Shown here piece after piece: positions 25,053-34,423 of a DNA stretch of 64,000 nucleotides (position 1 is the stretch's first letter; each line of letters starts with the position of its first letter). Under the pieces are notes generated by a model. It was given only the letters and a program-made list of their open reading frames with translations, ran no database searches and was not told where the DNA came from. Position numbers and translations under genes: made by a program. Source of the stretch: Methylobacterium sp. 2A (lineage in GTDB: Bacteria; Pseudomonadota; Alphaproteobacteria; Rhizobiales; Beijerinckiaceae); assembly GCF_009806555.1 (NCBI RefSeq), contig NZ_VUOK01000003.1, forward strand, positions 124,001 through 188,000, written 5' to 3'.

Positions 25053-25729
25053 GCGCGCGCCTCCAGATAGCCACCGTAGCGCCCGAGGCGCCGTTCCAGC
25101 AGCGCCTGGAATCCGGACAGGAGCGTGGACAGGACGAGGTAGATCAGGGCGGCCTCGGTGTAGAGGATCAGCGGCTCGTAGGTGACCGCGACGATGCGCT
25201 GGGCCGCCTGGAACAGCTCGGGCACCGTGATGGCGGCGGCGAGCGAGGTGTCCTTCACGAGGGCGATGAAGGTGTTGGCGAGCGAGGGCACCGCCACCCG
25301 CGCCGCCTGCGGCAGGATCGTGCGGCGCAGGGCCTGTGCCGGTGTCATGCCGATCGCGTAGGACGCCTCCCACTGGCCCTTCGGGATCGACGCGATGGCG
25401 GCCCGGATGATCTCGGACGTGTAGGCGCCGACGTTCAGCGTGAACCCGATCACCGCGGCCGGGAAGGCGTCGATCAGGATCCCGGCGCTCGGCAGGCCGT
25501 AGAAGATCACGAAGAGCTGCACCAGGAGCGGGGTGCCGCGGAAGATCCACACGTAGAGCCACGCCAGCGCCGCCAGGGGGCGGGGCGCGAACAGGCGCAC
25601 GAGGGCCGTCCCGAGCCCGAGGGCGAGCCCCAGCGCGAAGGCGATCAGCGTCAGCGGAACGGTGAAGCGCAAGCCCGCGACGAGCAACGGCCCGAGCGAC
25701 TGAAGCATGAGGTCGAGCCAGTGCGGCAC
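25049..25729 (-). CDS. Polar amino acid (cystine-type) ABC transporter permease
   Basis: 226 residues with five hydrophobic helices and the His/Glu-Gln-type permease pattern: WIFRGTPLLVQLFVIFYGLP (about 75-95), AYTSEIIRAAIASIPKGQWEASYAIGM and the EAA loop ILPQAARVAVPSL. Closest to TcyL/YecS cystine permeases. Coupled to the ATPase downstream; the binding-protein gene lies upstream after a 288-bp gap. Confidence 0.94.
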   Translation of the reverse strand: MPHWLDLMLQSLGPLLVAGLRFTVPLTLIAFALGLALGLGTALVRLFAPRPLAALAWLYVWIFRGTPLLVQLFVIFYGLPSAGILIDAFPAAVIGFTLNVGAYTSEIIRAAIASIPKGQWEASYAIGMTPAQALRRTILPQAARVAVPSLANTFIALVKDTSLAAAITVPELFQAAQRIVAVTYEPLILYTEAALIYLVLSTLLSGFQALLERRLGRYGGYLEARA

Positions 25730-25842
25730 GGGGCGGCGTCTCCTTTCGAGGGCCGGGGTTGCACAGAGTTGGCGGTGTGAGAGCCTCCCACACGCGCTAC
25801 GTCACACGTCGATTTTGGAAAAGGGGCCGGATCCGCGCGTCT

Positions 25843-25865
25843 CCCTCCCCCTTTGCGGGGGAGGG
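25843..25865. repeat. 9-bp stem inverted repeat between binding-protein and permease genes
   Basis: Arms CCCTCCCCC (25843-25851) and GGGGGAGGG (25857-25865) around a TTTGC loop, in the 288-bp gap (25730-26017) of the cystine ABC operon. This CCCTCCCC-type hairpin resembles the short dispersed palindromic elements common in Methylobacterium intergenic DNA. It could also stabilise or attenuate the transcript, lowering permease relative to binding protein; that is inference. Confidence 0.6.
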
Positions 25866-26017
25866 GAAGCCTTGGGGACGCTCTCGTCCTTTCCCGCAAC
25901 GGAGACGCGAGAATGCAACCCGCACAGGAGAGGGGGCTCTCGTGCCTCGCGATCAGTGGCGGTCCGAACCGGCGGCACGCAGACGCAACCAGAGCGGCGT
26001 CGTGGCCCCTCGGACGA

Positions 26018-26794
26018 TTACTTCGACACGTCGGCCCCGAAATACGTCTGCGCGATCGCCGCGTAGCTGCCATCGGCCTTGATGTCCGCGAGCGCCTTGT
26101 CGAGGGCGGCCTTCAGCGCGGGGTTGTTCTTGCGCAGGATGATCCCGGACGCCTCCGCGTCGGCCTGCTCGGCGGCGATCTTCACCGGGGCGTTCGGCTT
26201 CTGCTTGCGGAAGTCGAGGAACGACAGGTTATCGTTGACGGTGGCGTCGGCCCGCCCGGTGATCACCAGCTGGACCGACTGGTCGAACCCGTCGGTGCCG
26301 ACGAGCTGCGCCCCGGACTGCTCGGCGAGGCGGGCGAAGTTGCTGGTCAGGCTCTGGGCGGCCGTCTTGCCCTTCAGGTCGGCGAAGGACGTGATGTCGG
26401 TCCGGTCGGCCTTCGTGACCAGCACCGCCCGGGAGCGGATATACGGCTCCGAGAAGTCGAACTTCGCCTGCCGCTCCTTGGTGATGCCGACTTGGTTGAT
26501 CACCACGTCGTAGCGCCCACCGTCGAGCCCCGCGATCAGCCCGTCCCACTTGCCTTCGAGAAACTGCGGCGTGACGCCGAGCTTCTCGGCGACCTTGCGG
26601 CCGATCTCCACGTCGAACCCGACGAGCGCCCCGGAGGCATCGTGGAACGTGAACGGCGCGTAGGTGCCCTCGGTGCCGATGCGCAGGGTCCTGGCGGCGC
26701 GGATCGTGTCGAGGTCGTCGGCCCGGGCGGGGGCGCCCAGGAGGAGGGCCGAGACGGCCAGCACCGCGGCCAGACTGGTCGAGAAAAGTCGCAT
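26018..26794 (-). CDS. Polar amino acid (cystine-type) ABC substrate-binding protein
   Basis: 258 residues from ATG 26794 (MRLFSTS); an in-frame ATG at 26809 is possible. Signal peptide cleaving near APARA. Mature type II binding protein: LRIGTEGTYAPFTFHDASGALVGFDVEIG at the start, the RYDVVINQVGITKERQAKFDFSEPYI block and the IILRKNNPAL and SYAAIAQTYFG end. FliY/TcyJ-like, consistent with cystine uptake. First gene of the importer; expression is probably higher than the permease genes because of the intervening gap. Confidence 0.93.
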   Translation of the reverse strand: MRLFSTSLAAVLAVSALLLGAPARADDLDTIRAARTLRIGTEGTYAPFTFHDASGALVGFDVEIGRKVAEKLGVTPQFLEGKWDGLIAGLDGGRYDVVINQVGITKERQAKFDFSEPYIRSRAVLVTKADRTDITSFADLKGKTAAQSLTSNFARLAEQSGAQLVGTDGFDQSVQLVITGRADATVNDNLSFLDFRKQKPNAPVKIAAEQADAEASGIILRKNNPALKAALDKALADIKADGSYAAIAQTYFGADVSK

Positions 26795-26809
26795 CCGAAA
26801 ATACCTCAC

Positions 26810-27123
26810 GCCGATAACAATGTTCTCTGGTGGCCGCCGAAGTCGATCCGGCCCCGCGCACGCATTGCGTCAATGAATCGAGTTGTGCCGTCAAGGCAAG
26901 GGGGCGGATCGATCGTGCGAATCCGCCCTCCGTCGCGTCGGTCTACTCCGGCTGGGCCGAAATTGTCCTGGGCTCGGGGCTGAAACTGAGCTGACCATCC
27001 TGTCACATCGGCGGTTCCGCCCCGCGCCGATGCCGCACGGCGTTCGTGATAGGAGGCGGGCCGCCCCGATCGTCCGATGATTCGCGGGGCGAAGCCCCTG
27101 GCTTCCCGGCAGAAGGATCGCCC
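26810..27123. other. Divergent intergenic region
   Basis: About 314 bp between the cystine binding-protein start (minus) and the DHDPS-family start (plus). It should hold both promoters; I saw no strong dyad and no gene. Confidence 0.5.
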
Positions 27124-28050
27124 ATGACCTCGTTGGCCCAGCCCTATCGCGGCGTCTTCCCGGTCGCCCCCACGGTGTTCGACGCCTCCGGCGCCCTCGA
27201 CCTCGACGGGCAGCGCCGGGCGATCGACTTCATGATCGACGCCGGCAGCACCGGCATCTGCATCCTGGCGAACTTCTCCGAGCAGTTCGTCCTCACCGAC
27301 GACGAGCGCGAGCGCGTGATGTACGCCGTGCTGGAGCACGTAGCCGGGCGCGTGCCGGTGATCGTCACCACGACGCACTTCGCCACGCAGGTCTGCGCCG
27401 AGCGCTCGCGCCGGGCGCAGGACGCCGGGGCCGCCATGGTGATGATCATGCCGCCCTATCACGGTGCCACGATCCGCGTGCCGGAACTCGGCATCTACGA
27501 GTTCTTCCGCACGGTCTCGGACGCGATCTCGATCCCGATCATGATCCAGGACGCGCCGGTTTCGGGCACGCCGCTCTCGGCCGCGTTCCTGGCGCGCATG
27601 GCGCGGGAGATCGCCAATATCAGCTATTTCAAGATCGAGACCGCCCAGGCTGCCGCGAAGCTGCGCGAGCTGATCGCGCTCGGCGGCGATGCCGTGGTCG
27701 GCCCCTGGGACGGCGAGGAGGCGATCACCCTGATGGCCGACCTCGATGCGGGCGCCACCGGGGCGATGACCGGTGGCGCCTATCCCGACGGAATCCGCCA
27801 GATCACCGACGCCTACGCGGCCGGCCGCCGGGAGGAGGCGATGGACGCCTACGCGCGCTGGCTGCCGCTGATCAACTACGAGAACCGGCAATGCGGCCTG
27901 CTCGCCTGCAAGGCGCTGATGCAGGAGGGCGGGGTGATCGCCCACGAGACCGCGCGCCTGCCGATCCAGCCTCTGCATCCGGCGACCCGGGCCGGCCTGA
28001 TCGAGCTCGCCCGGCGGAACGACGCGCTGGTGCTGCGCTGGGGGCGGTAG
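27124..28050 (+). CDS. Dihydrodipicolinate synthase/N-acetylneuraminate lyase-family protein
   Basis: 308 residues, TIM-barrel class I aldolase. YRGVFPVAPTVFDASGALDLDG (8-29) is the family opening; TGICILANFSEQF stands where the GTTGE motif is; the Schiff-base lysine is in SYFKIETAQ (about residue 163). It lacks the lysine-biosynthesis context and the loop differs from true DapA, so a sugar-acid dehydratase or aldolase is as likely. Standalone gene with no sugar-acid neighbours visible. Confidence 0.88.
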   Translation: MTSLAQPYRGVFPVAPTVFDASGALDLDGQRRAIDFMIDAGSTGICILANFSEQFVLTDDERERVMYAVLEHVAGRVPVIVTTTHFATQVCAERSRRAQDAGAAMVMIMPPYHGATIRVPELGIYEFFRTVSDAISIPIMIQDAPVSGTPLSAAFLARMAREIANISYFKIETAQAAAKLRELIALGGDAVVGPWDGEEAITLMADLDAGATGAMTGGAYPDGIRQITDAYAAGRREEAMDAYARWLPLINYENRQCGLLACKALMQEGGVIAHETARLPIQPLHPATRAGLIELARRNDALVLRWGR

Positions 28051-28428
28051 CGTCGGGTGTCGTGCCGGTAAGGCCGCATCCGCCCCTGTGCCGGCCGAGC
28101 GCGCCCCGGTCGCGAAAGACATTTTCGGGTCAGCCCATGATAAAGGGGTCGGTCGGAGCAATGCAGGCGAGAAAATTCGCCGTTGTTTGCCGCGCGGGCC
28201 TGTTCTTCTTGGATGACCCGATCGCGGATCATCTTGCATTTTTGGAAAGATTCTCTAATTACGACCGTGTGTCTTCTGCGCGAAGTTTCTCATCAGGGTG
28301 TGTGATCTGGAGGCGCATCGGAGCGACGGCTGTTCCGGGCCTTGGCATCTGATGAGATCCAGTCGATGTGCGGATGGCGCGAGGCGCAGGCGAGACCGGC
28401 TCCTCTTCCTCGTCACGCAGAGAACGGC
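28051..28428. other. AT-richer intergenic region upstream of the soluble chemoreceptor
   Basis: About 378 bp. From 28140 onward base composition is clearly less GC-rich than the surrounding genes, continuing into the first part of the chemoreceptor gene. It is likely the promoter of the chemoreceptor; no gene or RNA recognised. Confidence 0.5.
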
Positions 28429-29727
28429 ATGCTCGGATTATTTAAGAATCACGATACCGAAATTTTGGATAACCTCTACCAATATTGTGGTGTTGGATTG
28501 TGGGATGCTGAGTTATTTAATGAAGACGGGCTCGATCCGAAGAGTCGCTGGACTTGGTCAAACGAATTCAGGCGATTGCTCGGCTACAAGGACGAGACCG
28601 ATTTCCCGAATACCTGCCAAGCATGGGCTGACAAAATTCATCCCGACGATGCCGGGCCGACCTTGGCGGTCTTCAAGGCCGCATTGAAATATGAGCCTGG
28701 ACGGAAATCCGTTTACGATACGGTCTACCGGTTGAAGACGGCCGACGGAAGCTATCGCTGGTTCCGGGCGACCGGCGGTATCGTGCACGATGCCAAGGGG
28801 AAGGCGGTCCGGGCCTGCGGCAGCCTCGTGGACATCCACGAGGCCACAGTGAATGCCCGGCGGCTGGAGCAGCAGGCGCAAGCCTTGGTCAGCCTCGCCA
28901 CCGTCTTCGAAGGCGAGGTCGGCGCCCTGTCGGCGAAGGTGGAGAAGGCGGCCGAAGGGCTCGAGACGACCACCCGCACCCTGACCTCGACCGCCGAACA
29001 GGCCTCACGGGAATCCTCCGTCGTCGCACGGACGGCACGGCAGACGGGGGAGAACGTGACGGTCGTGGCTGGATCGGCGGAACAGCTCGGCGCCTCCGTC
29101 GGCGAAATCCGGCGGGAACTCGACGCCTGGACGGTCATGTCAAAGGCGGCAGTGGACGAGGCCGCCGAGACCATGAATGTCGTCGATGAGTTGCGCAGCG
29201 TCGCGGCCAGTATCGGAGACGTGGTGAGACTGATCGCCGGTCTGGCCGATCAAACCAACTTGCTCGCGCTCAACGCGACGATCGAGGCCGCCAGGGCCGG
29301 GGAGGCGGGCCGCGGCTTTGCCGTGGTGGCCACGGAGGTCAAGGAACTGGCAAATCAGACCGCGAAGGCAACCACCGATATCACGCAGAAGGTGGAAGCC
29401 ATTCGCGAGGCCACCGACAGATCCGCTGTCGCCGTCAGCAGCATCTCGGGCGTTGTCGGGAAGATCGACACGTCCGCCTCGTCCATCACCGAGGCCATCG
29501 GCCAGCAGGGGGCGGCAACACAGGAGATCGTCCAGGCCGTCGCCCGTGCAGCCGGCGGCACCACCAGCGTGACGCAGAGCATCGCAACGGTGGCCCAGCT
29601 CACCGAAGAGACGGGCGCGTCCGCGACGAAGGTGTTCACCGACACGGCGGACCTGTCCCGGAACGCCACGCTCTTGCATCGCAAGGTGGCGGCCTTTCTC
29701 GACGACCTGAAGCGCGTCAGCGCTTAG
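28429..29727 (+). CDS. Soluble PAS-domain methyl-accepting chemotaxis protein
   Basis: 432 residues from ATG 28429. There is no transmembrane helix: a PAS domain (about 10-130, with [18 protein letters not shown] and [22 protein letters not shown]) joins the MCP signalling domain, whose hairpin tip reads [35 protein letters not shown] (about 278-312). It would cluster with the cytoplasmic chemosensory array and sense an internal cue such as redox or energy state. The first 100 codons are AT-richer than neighbours. Its last 11 bp overlap the convergent aminotransferase gene. Confidence 0.92.
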   Translation: MLGLFKNHDTEILDNLYQYCGVGLWDAELFNEDGLDPKSRWTWSNEFRRLLGYKDETDFPNTCQAWADKIHPDDAGPTLAVFKAALKYEPGRKSVYDTVYRLKTADGSYRWFRATGGIVHDAKGKAVRACGSLVDIHEATVNARRLEQQAQALVSLATVFEGEVGALSAKVEKAAEGLETTTRTLTSTAEQASRESSVVARTARQTGENVTVVAGSAEQLGASVGEIRRELDAWTVMSKAAVDEAAETMNVVDELRSVAASIGDVVRLIAGLADQTNLLALNATIEAARAGEAGRGFAVVATEVKELANQTAKATTDITQKVEAIREATDRSAVAVSSISGVVGKIDTSASSITEAIGQQGAATQEIVQAVARAAGGTTSVTQSIATVAQLTEETGASATKVFTDTADLSRNATLLHRKVAAFLDDLKRVSA

Positions 29728-30949
29728 GCGCGCGCCCGATCGCATCGCCCAGGGTACGCGACAGGCGCGACACCGCCTCCCGGGCCAGGGCCGGGCTGAT
29801 GGCGAAACAGATCCGCACGAGGCCTTCCCCCTCCGGCCCGAAGGCGGTGCCGGGTGCGACCCCGACCTTGGCGTCCCGCAGCAGGCGGAGCGCGAGGTCG
29901 AGGCTCGGCTCGTCCCCGCCCATCCGGGCCATCAGGTAGAAGGCGCCGTCGGGCGGGGCGACCGTGACGCCCGGCAGCCGGGTCAGGCCGTCCACCAGGA
30001 TCGCCCGCGCCTCGGCGCAGCGGTCGACCATGGTGCGGATGAAGCCGTCGCCCTCGTTCAGCGCCGCGATGCAGGCATGCTGCACGAAGGTCGGGATCGA
30101 GGTGGTGCTGTACTGCCCGAGCTTGGCGAAGGTCGGCGCCAGCCCGCGCGGGAAGATCACCCAGCCGGCGCGCCAGCCGGTCATCGCCCAGTTCTTCGAG
30201 AAGGTGTTGGTCACGATCAGCCGGTCGTCCGGCTCGCAGATCTGCAGGAAGGACGGGGCGATCCGGTTGCCGTAGGTGAAGTGCGCGTAGACCTCGTCCG
30301 AGAGGATCCAGAGGCCGCGGGCGCGGGCGAGGTCGCGCAGGGCCTCCATCTCGGCGCGCGGCATGATCCAGCCCGTCGGGTTCGAGGGCGAGTTGATCAT
30401 GATCACCCGGGTCCGGGGCGTCAGCGCCGCCTCGATATCGGCGAGCGGCAGGGCGAAGCGCCCGTCCGGCTGCCTCCGATACGGCACCGCCACCGGCACG
30501 CCGCCGGCGATGCGCACGGCCTCGCGCAGATTCGGCCAGGCCGGGGAGGGGATGATGATCTCGTCGCCCGGCTCCAGCAGGACCTGGGCGGCCTGCATGA
30601 TCGCGTTCATGCCGCCAACCGTGACGGCGAACCGGTCCGGCGGGATCTCCACGCCCCAGTGGCGGGCGTGATAGGCGCCGAGCGCCTCGCGCAGGGCCGG
30701 CAGGCCCAGCGACGTGGTGTAGCGGGTATGCCCCGCGAGCATCGCCCGGTGCGCCGCCTCGACGATGAAGGGCGGCGTCGGCAGGTCGCCCTCGCCGATC
30801 CAGAGCTTCACCACCTCCGGGTCGTCGCGCCCGCGATCCGCCACGAGGCCGATCTGGCTCGTGCCGATGCCGCGGATGCGGTCCGACAGGAGCGCGGCGA
30901 GATCGACCGGAGCGGTTTCGGCAGGGAATGCGGCAAGGGACTCGGCCAT
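29717..30949 (-). CDS. PLP-dependent class I/II aminotransferase
   Basis: 410 residues, fold-type I. The PLP motif is intact: [18 protein letters not shown] (about 240-257), with Lys forming the Schiff base, and the [17 protein letters not shown] and final VRICFA motifs are also present. Resembles aspartate/MalY-like aminotransferases; the actual substrate is not readable. Convergent with the chemoreceptor, overlapping by 11 bp. Confidence 0.92.
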   Translation of the reverse strand: MAESLAAFPAETAPVDLAALLSDRIRGIGTSQIGLVADRGRDDPEVVKLWIGEGDLPTPPFIVEAAHRAMLAGHTRYTTSLGLPALREALGAYHARHWGVEIPPDRFAVTVGGMNAIMQAAQVLLEPGDEIIIPSPAWPNLREAVRIAGGVPVAVPYRRQPDGRFALPLADIEAALTPRTRVIMINSPSNPTGWIMPRAEMEALRDLARARGLWILSDEVYAHFTYGNRIAPSFLQICEPDDRLIVTNTFSKNWAMTGWRAGWVIFPRGLAPTFAKLGQYSTTSIPTFVQHACIAALNEGDGFIRTMVDRCAEARAILVDGLTRLPGVTVAPPDGAFYLMARMGGDEPSLDLALRLLRDAKVGVAPGTAFGPEGEGLVRICFAISPALAREAVSRLSRTLGDAIGRAPKR

Positions 30950-31149
30950 GGGGCGCGGGGGCTCTCGTGATGTCCGGGCGCGGCCGACGGGGAGTGCGTC
31001 GCGGCCCTTTGGCCCGATGCGGCGCCAAGCCGGCAGGTCCCGATCGTGGGGTAGGGGCTGACCCTGACGCGTTCCAGGCCACGCGTCCAGACCTCTCGCG
31101 GACCCTGCGTAGCACGTCGACCCGAGGAGACACGCAGAAGTTATCGTCT

Positions 31150-31167
31150 TTTCAGGAATTTCTGAAA
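31150..31167. promoter_or_regulatory. Near-perfect 18-bp palindrome upstream of the bd oxidase operon
   Basis: TTTCAG-GAATTT-CTGAAA: 6-bp perfect arms around an almost palindromic centre (one mismatched pair), 43-60 nt upstream of the cioA GTG start and adjacent to the AT-rich TATATT (31172-31177), a possible -10 element. Position and symmetry suggest an operator, perhaps for the GbsR/MarR regulator encoded after the operon or another redox regulator. Which protein binds it is inference. Confidence 0.5.
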
Positions 31168-31209
31168 TTGCTATATTGCGAGTCGACGTCGGTTGGTTGG
31201 AGGCCTGCT

Positions 31210-32628
31210 GTGCTTGCCTATCTCGATCCCCTCATCCTCGCCCGAGCGCAATTCGGGTTCACGTTGGGGTTCCACATCATCTTCCCCTGTTTCTCGATCG
31301 GCCTCGCGAGCTACCTCGCGGTGCTGGAGGGCCTGTGGCTCACCACCGGGCGGCAGGTGTTCATGGACCTGTTCCGGTACTGGCTGAAGATCTTCGCCAT
31401 CGTCTTCGGCATGGGTGTCGTGTCCGGACTGGTGATGTCCTACCAGTTCGGGACCAACTGGTCGGTCTTCTCCGACAAGACCGGGCCGGTGCTTGGGCCG
31501 ATGATGGCCTACGAGGTCATGTCGGCCTTCTTCCTGGAGGCCGGGTTCCTCGGTGTGATGCTGTTCGGGATGCGCAAGGTGGGGCCGCGACTCCACTTCG
31601 CCGCGACCCTGATGGTGGCGCTCGGCACCTTCTTCTCGGCCTTCTGGATCCTGTCGGTGAACTCGTGGATGCAGACGCCGGCCGGCTACGGGACGAACCC
31701 GCAGGGTCAGTTCATCCCGCTGGACTGGTGGGCGGTGGTGTTCAACCCGTCGTTCCCGTTCCGCCTCGTCCACATGGTTCTGGCGGCCTACCTCACCACC
31801 GCTCTCGCGGTCGGTGCTGTGGGGGCCTGGCACCTGCTGCGGGATCGGACCAACCCGGCCGCCCGGACGATGTTCTCGATGGCGATGTGGATGCTCGCCT
31901 TCGTCGCGCCTGCCCAGATCCTGGCCGGCGATGCGCACGGTCTCAACACCCTGGAGCATCAGCCCGCCAAGGTCATGGCCATGGAGGGGCATTTCCAGAG
32001 CCATCCGGACGGCGCGCCGCTCGTGTTGTTCGGCCTGCCCGACCAGGAAGCCGGCACGATCCGCTATGCGCTGGAGATCCCGAAGCTGTCCTCGCTGGTG
32101 CTCAAGCACGCCTTCGACGCGCCGCTCGCCGGCCTCGAAACCCTGCCCCGAAAGGACTGGCCGCCGGTGCCGGTCGTGTTCTGGTCGTTCCGCGTGATGG
32201 TCGGCCTGGGGATGCTGATGCTCCTGCTGGCTTGCCTGAGCCTATTCGCCCGCTACAAGGGCCGGCTCTACACCTGGGCGCCCTTCCACCGCTTCGCCTT
32301 CGCCATGGGGCCCGCCGGCTTCGTGGCGGTGCTGGCCGGCTGGGTCACCACCGAGGTCGGGCGCCAGCCCTACACGGTGTTCGGCCTGCTGCGCACGGAG
32401 GACTCCGCCTCGCCGCTCCAGGGGCCTGCCGTGGCCGCCTCGCTCACGGCCTTCGTGGTGATCTACTTCACGGTCTTCGCCATGGGGACGCTCTACATCC
32501 TGCGCCTGATGGCCAAGCCGCCGCAGTCCGGCGAGACCGGGATCGAGCCCGGCGCGCCGATCCGGACCGCGGGCATCACGCCCGCCTCCGCCATCGATCC
32601 CGACCGCCATCTCCAGCCGACCGCGTGA
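31210..32628 (+). CDS. cioA: Cytochrome bd-type (cyanide-insensitive) quinol oxidase subunit I
   Basis: 472 residues from a GTG at 31210 with a perfect GGAGG 7 nt upstream. About nine membrane helices. Heme ligands are recognisable: His22 (GFHIIFP, the b595/d ligand), His188 (FRLVHMVLAAY, b558), the Glu pair E102/E110 (AYEVMSAFFLEAGF) and EVGRQPYTVFGLLRT after the short Q-loop. The short Q-loop marks the CIO-type branch, a terminal oxidase that resists cyanide and works at low oxygen. Transfers electrons from ubiquinol to oxygen in the inner membrane with CioB. Confidence 0.95.
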   Translation: MLAYLDPLILARAQFGFTLGFHIIFPCFSIGLASYLAVLEGLWLTTGRQVFMDLFRYWLKIFAIVFGMGVVSGLVMSYQFGTNWSVFSDKTGPVLGPMMAYEVMSAFFLEAGFLGVMLFGMRKVGPRLHFAATLMVALGTFFSAFWILSVNSWMQTPAGYGTNPQGQFIPLDWWAVVFNPSFPFRLVHMVLAAYLTTALAVGAVGAWHLLRDRTNPAARTMFSMAMWMLAFVAPAQILAGDAHGLNTLEHQPAKVMAMEGHFQSHPDGAPLVLFGLPDQEAGTIRYALEIPKLSSLVLKHAFDAPLAGLETLPRKDWPPVPVVFWSFRVMVGLGMLMLLLACLSLFARYKGRLYTWAPFHRFAFAMGPAGFVAVLAGWVTTEVGRQPYTVFGLLRTEDSASPLQGPAVAASLTAFVVIYFTVFAMGTLYILRLMAKPPQSGETGIEPGAPIRTAGITPASAIDPDRHLQPTA

Positions 32629-32635
32629 GGCCGCC

Positions 32636-33643
32636 ATGCTGCACAATATCGATCTCACTGTTGTCTGGGCGTTCATCATCGCCGCCGCGATCTTGTCCTA
32701 CATCATCATGGACGGCTTCGACCTCGGCATCGGCATCCTGTTCCCGACCCTGAAGCCGGGAACCGACCGGGATACCGCGATGAACTCGATCGCCCCGGTC
32801 TGGGACGGCAACGAGACCTGGCTGGTGATGGGTGGCGGGGGGCTGTTCGCGGCCTTCCCGCTCGCCTACGCGGTCATCCTGCCGGCGCTTTACGCGCCGA
32901 TCATCGCGATGCTGCTCGGGCTGATCTTCCGGGGCGTCGCCTTCGAGTTCCGCTGGCGCGATCCTGGCCATCGCGCCGCCTGGGACGTCGCCTTCGCGGT
33001 CGGCTCGGTGGTGGCCGCCCTGGCCCAGGGGATCACCCTGGGGGCGCTGCTCCAGGGCATCACCGTGGAGGGCCGCGCCTATGCCGGCGGCTGGTGGGAT
33101 TGGCTGACGCCGTTCACCCTGCTGGTCGGCGTGAGCCTCGCGGTCGCCTACGCGCTGCTCGGGGCCACGTGGCTGGTGATGCGCACCGAGGGCACACTCC
33201 AGCTCCAGGCCCGGCGCCTCGCCCAGCGCCTCACCATCGGGACGGTGACGGCGATCGCTCTGGTGAGCGCCGCAACCCCGTTCCTGCAGGGGCGCTACTT
33301 CACGCGCTGGCTGGAGATGCCGAACGTGCTCGTCACCGCGCAGGTGCCGCTCCTCGTGGCGCTCGCGGCCTACGCCCTGTGGCGGACCCTGCGGGGCGGG
33401 GCCGAGCGGGCGCCGTTCCTGATCGCGCTCGGGCTGTTCGGCCTCTCGTTCCTCGGGCTCGGGATCAGCATCTTCCCCGACGTGGTGCCGGGACGGATCA
33501 CCATCTGGCAGGCGGCCGCCCCCGAGGCGAGCCAGATCTTCCTGCTGGTCGGCGCCGCGGTCCTGATCCCGATCATCCTGACCTACACCGCCTACTCGTA
33601 CTGGGTGTTCCGCGGTAAGGTCGACACGCATGGGTATCACTGA
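32636..33643 (+). CDS. cioB: Cytochrome bd-type quinol oxidase subunit II
   Basis: 335 residues, about eight helices, starting 7 bp after cioA. Family features: IMDGFDLGIGILFP (25-38), VWDGNETWLVMGGGGLFAAFPLAYA and the conserved TWxV-type helix. Forms the heterodimer with CioA. Its stop overlaps the start of the small DUF2474 gene by 1 bp. Confidence 0.95.
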   Translation: MLHNIDLTVVWAFIIAAAILSYIIMDGFDLGIGILFPTLKPGTDRDTAMNSIAPVWDGNETWLVMGGGGLFAAFPLAYAVILPALYAPIIAMLLGLIFRGVAFEFRWRDPGHRAAWDVAFAVGSVVAALAQGITLGALLQGITVEGRAYAGGWWDWLTPFTLLVGVSLAVAYALLGATWLVMRTEGTLQLQARRLAQRLTIGTVTAIALVSAATPFLQGRYFTRWLEMPNVLVTAQVPLLVALAAYALWRTLRGGAERAPFLIALGLFGLSFLGLGISIFPDVVPGRITIWQAAAPEASQIFLLVGAAVLIPIILTYTAYSYWVFRGKVDTHGYH

Positions 33644-33765
33644 TGGCCCCCACCGCCCCGCTCCCCCTATGGAAACGCTTCGCCTGGTTCGTGGCGATCT
33701 GGGCGCTGAGCATCGTGGCCCTCGGGCTGGTCGCGACGGTGCTCCGGTTCTGGCTCAAGACCTGA
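33643..33765 (+). CDS. DUF2474 small subunit of the bd-type oxidase (40 aa)
   Basis: 40 residues starting at ATG 33643, which shares its A with the cioB stop (TGATG). Sequence: APTAPLPLWKR, one helix (FAWFVAIWALSIVALGLVATVL) and a short RFWLKT tail. This is the DUF2474 pattern found after cioB genes, functionally like CydX, which stabilises heme in E. coli bd oxidase. The tiny size makes it easy to miss. Confidence 0.85.
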   Translation: MAPTAPLPLWKRFAWFVAIWALSIVALGLVATVLRFWLKT

Positions 33766-33767
33766 TA

Positions 33768-33791
33768 GGGTGCCGGGAGAGCCCGGCACCC
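33768..33791. terminator. Perfect 10-bp hairpin after the bd oxidase operon
   Basis: GGGTGCCGGG (33768-33777), AGAG loop, CCCGGCACCC (33782-33791), 2 bp after the DUF2474 stop. A strong GC hairpin with no T-run, so it may act as a 3' stabilising stem or partial terminator before the GbsR-like gene. Confidence 0.6.
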
Positions 33792-33821
33792 CCGGATCCT
33801 CGCACCCCGTCGGACCCCCCC

Positions 33822-34388
33822 GTGCAGTTGCCCCCCCTCGTCCAGACCTTCGTGCTTCATTTCGGAGAGATGGGCTCCCGATGGGGCATCAACCGCACGG
33901 TGGGGCAGATCTACGCCGTGCTGTTCGTCGCCGAGCGGCCGCTCAACGCCGACGAGATCGTCGAGCGGCTCGGCGTGTCGCGCTCCAACGTCAGCATGGG
34001 TCTGAAGGAGTTGCAGTCGTGGAACTTGGTGCGGCTCCAGCACAGGCCCGGCGACCGGCGGGACTACTTCGCCACGCCGGATGATGTCTGGCAGATCGTC
34101 CGCACCCTGGTCGAGGAGCGCAAGAAGCGCGAGATCGACCCGACCCTGACGCTCCTGCGCGAGCTGCTGATGCAGCAGGTCGAGACCGAGGCCGAGCGTC
34201 ATGCCCAGGCCCGGCTCGGGGAGATGCACGACCTGTTCGAGCTCTTCACCGGCTGGTACGACGACATGCGCCGGCTGGAGACCGACCGCCTCGTCCAGCT
34301 CCTCACCCTCGGCGCCAAGGTCCAGAAGGTGCTGGAGATGAAGGATCGGCTGACCCGCTTCGGCGGCCGGGCCGACAAGGGGGATTGA
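33822..34388 (+). CDS. GbsR/MarR-family transcriptional regulator
   Basis: 188 residues from a GTG at 33822. The GbsR signature LPPLVQTFVLHFGEMGSRWGINRTVGQIYAVLFV leads a winged helix (about 40-95, with ADEIVERLGVSRSNVSMGLKELQSWNLVR), then a long helical C-terminus (LLRELLMQQVETEAERHAQARL) for dimerisation. It lies 30 bp beyond the hairpin that follows the oxidase genes; that position suggests it controls the operon or its own expression. Confidence 0.9.
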   Translation: MQLPPLVQTFVLHFGEMGSRWGINRTVGQIYAVLFVAERPLNADEIVERLGVSRSNVSMGLKELQSWNLVRLQHRPGDRRDYFATPDDVWQIVRTLVEERKKREIDPTLTLLRELLMQQVETEAERHAQARLGEMHDLFELFTGWYDDMRRLETDRLVQLLTLGAKVQKVLEMKDRLTRFGGRADKGD

Positions 34389-34423
34389 GGCCCCTGGCCG
34401 GGAGGGCGACGATGCCGATCGGA

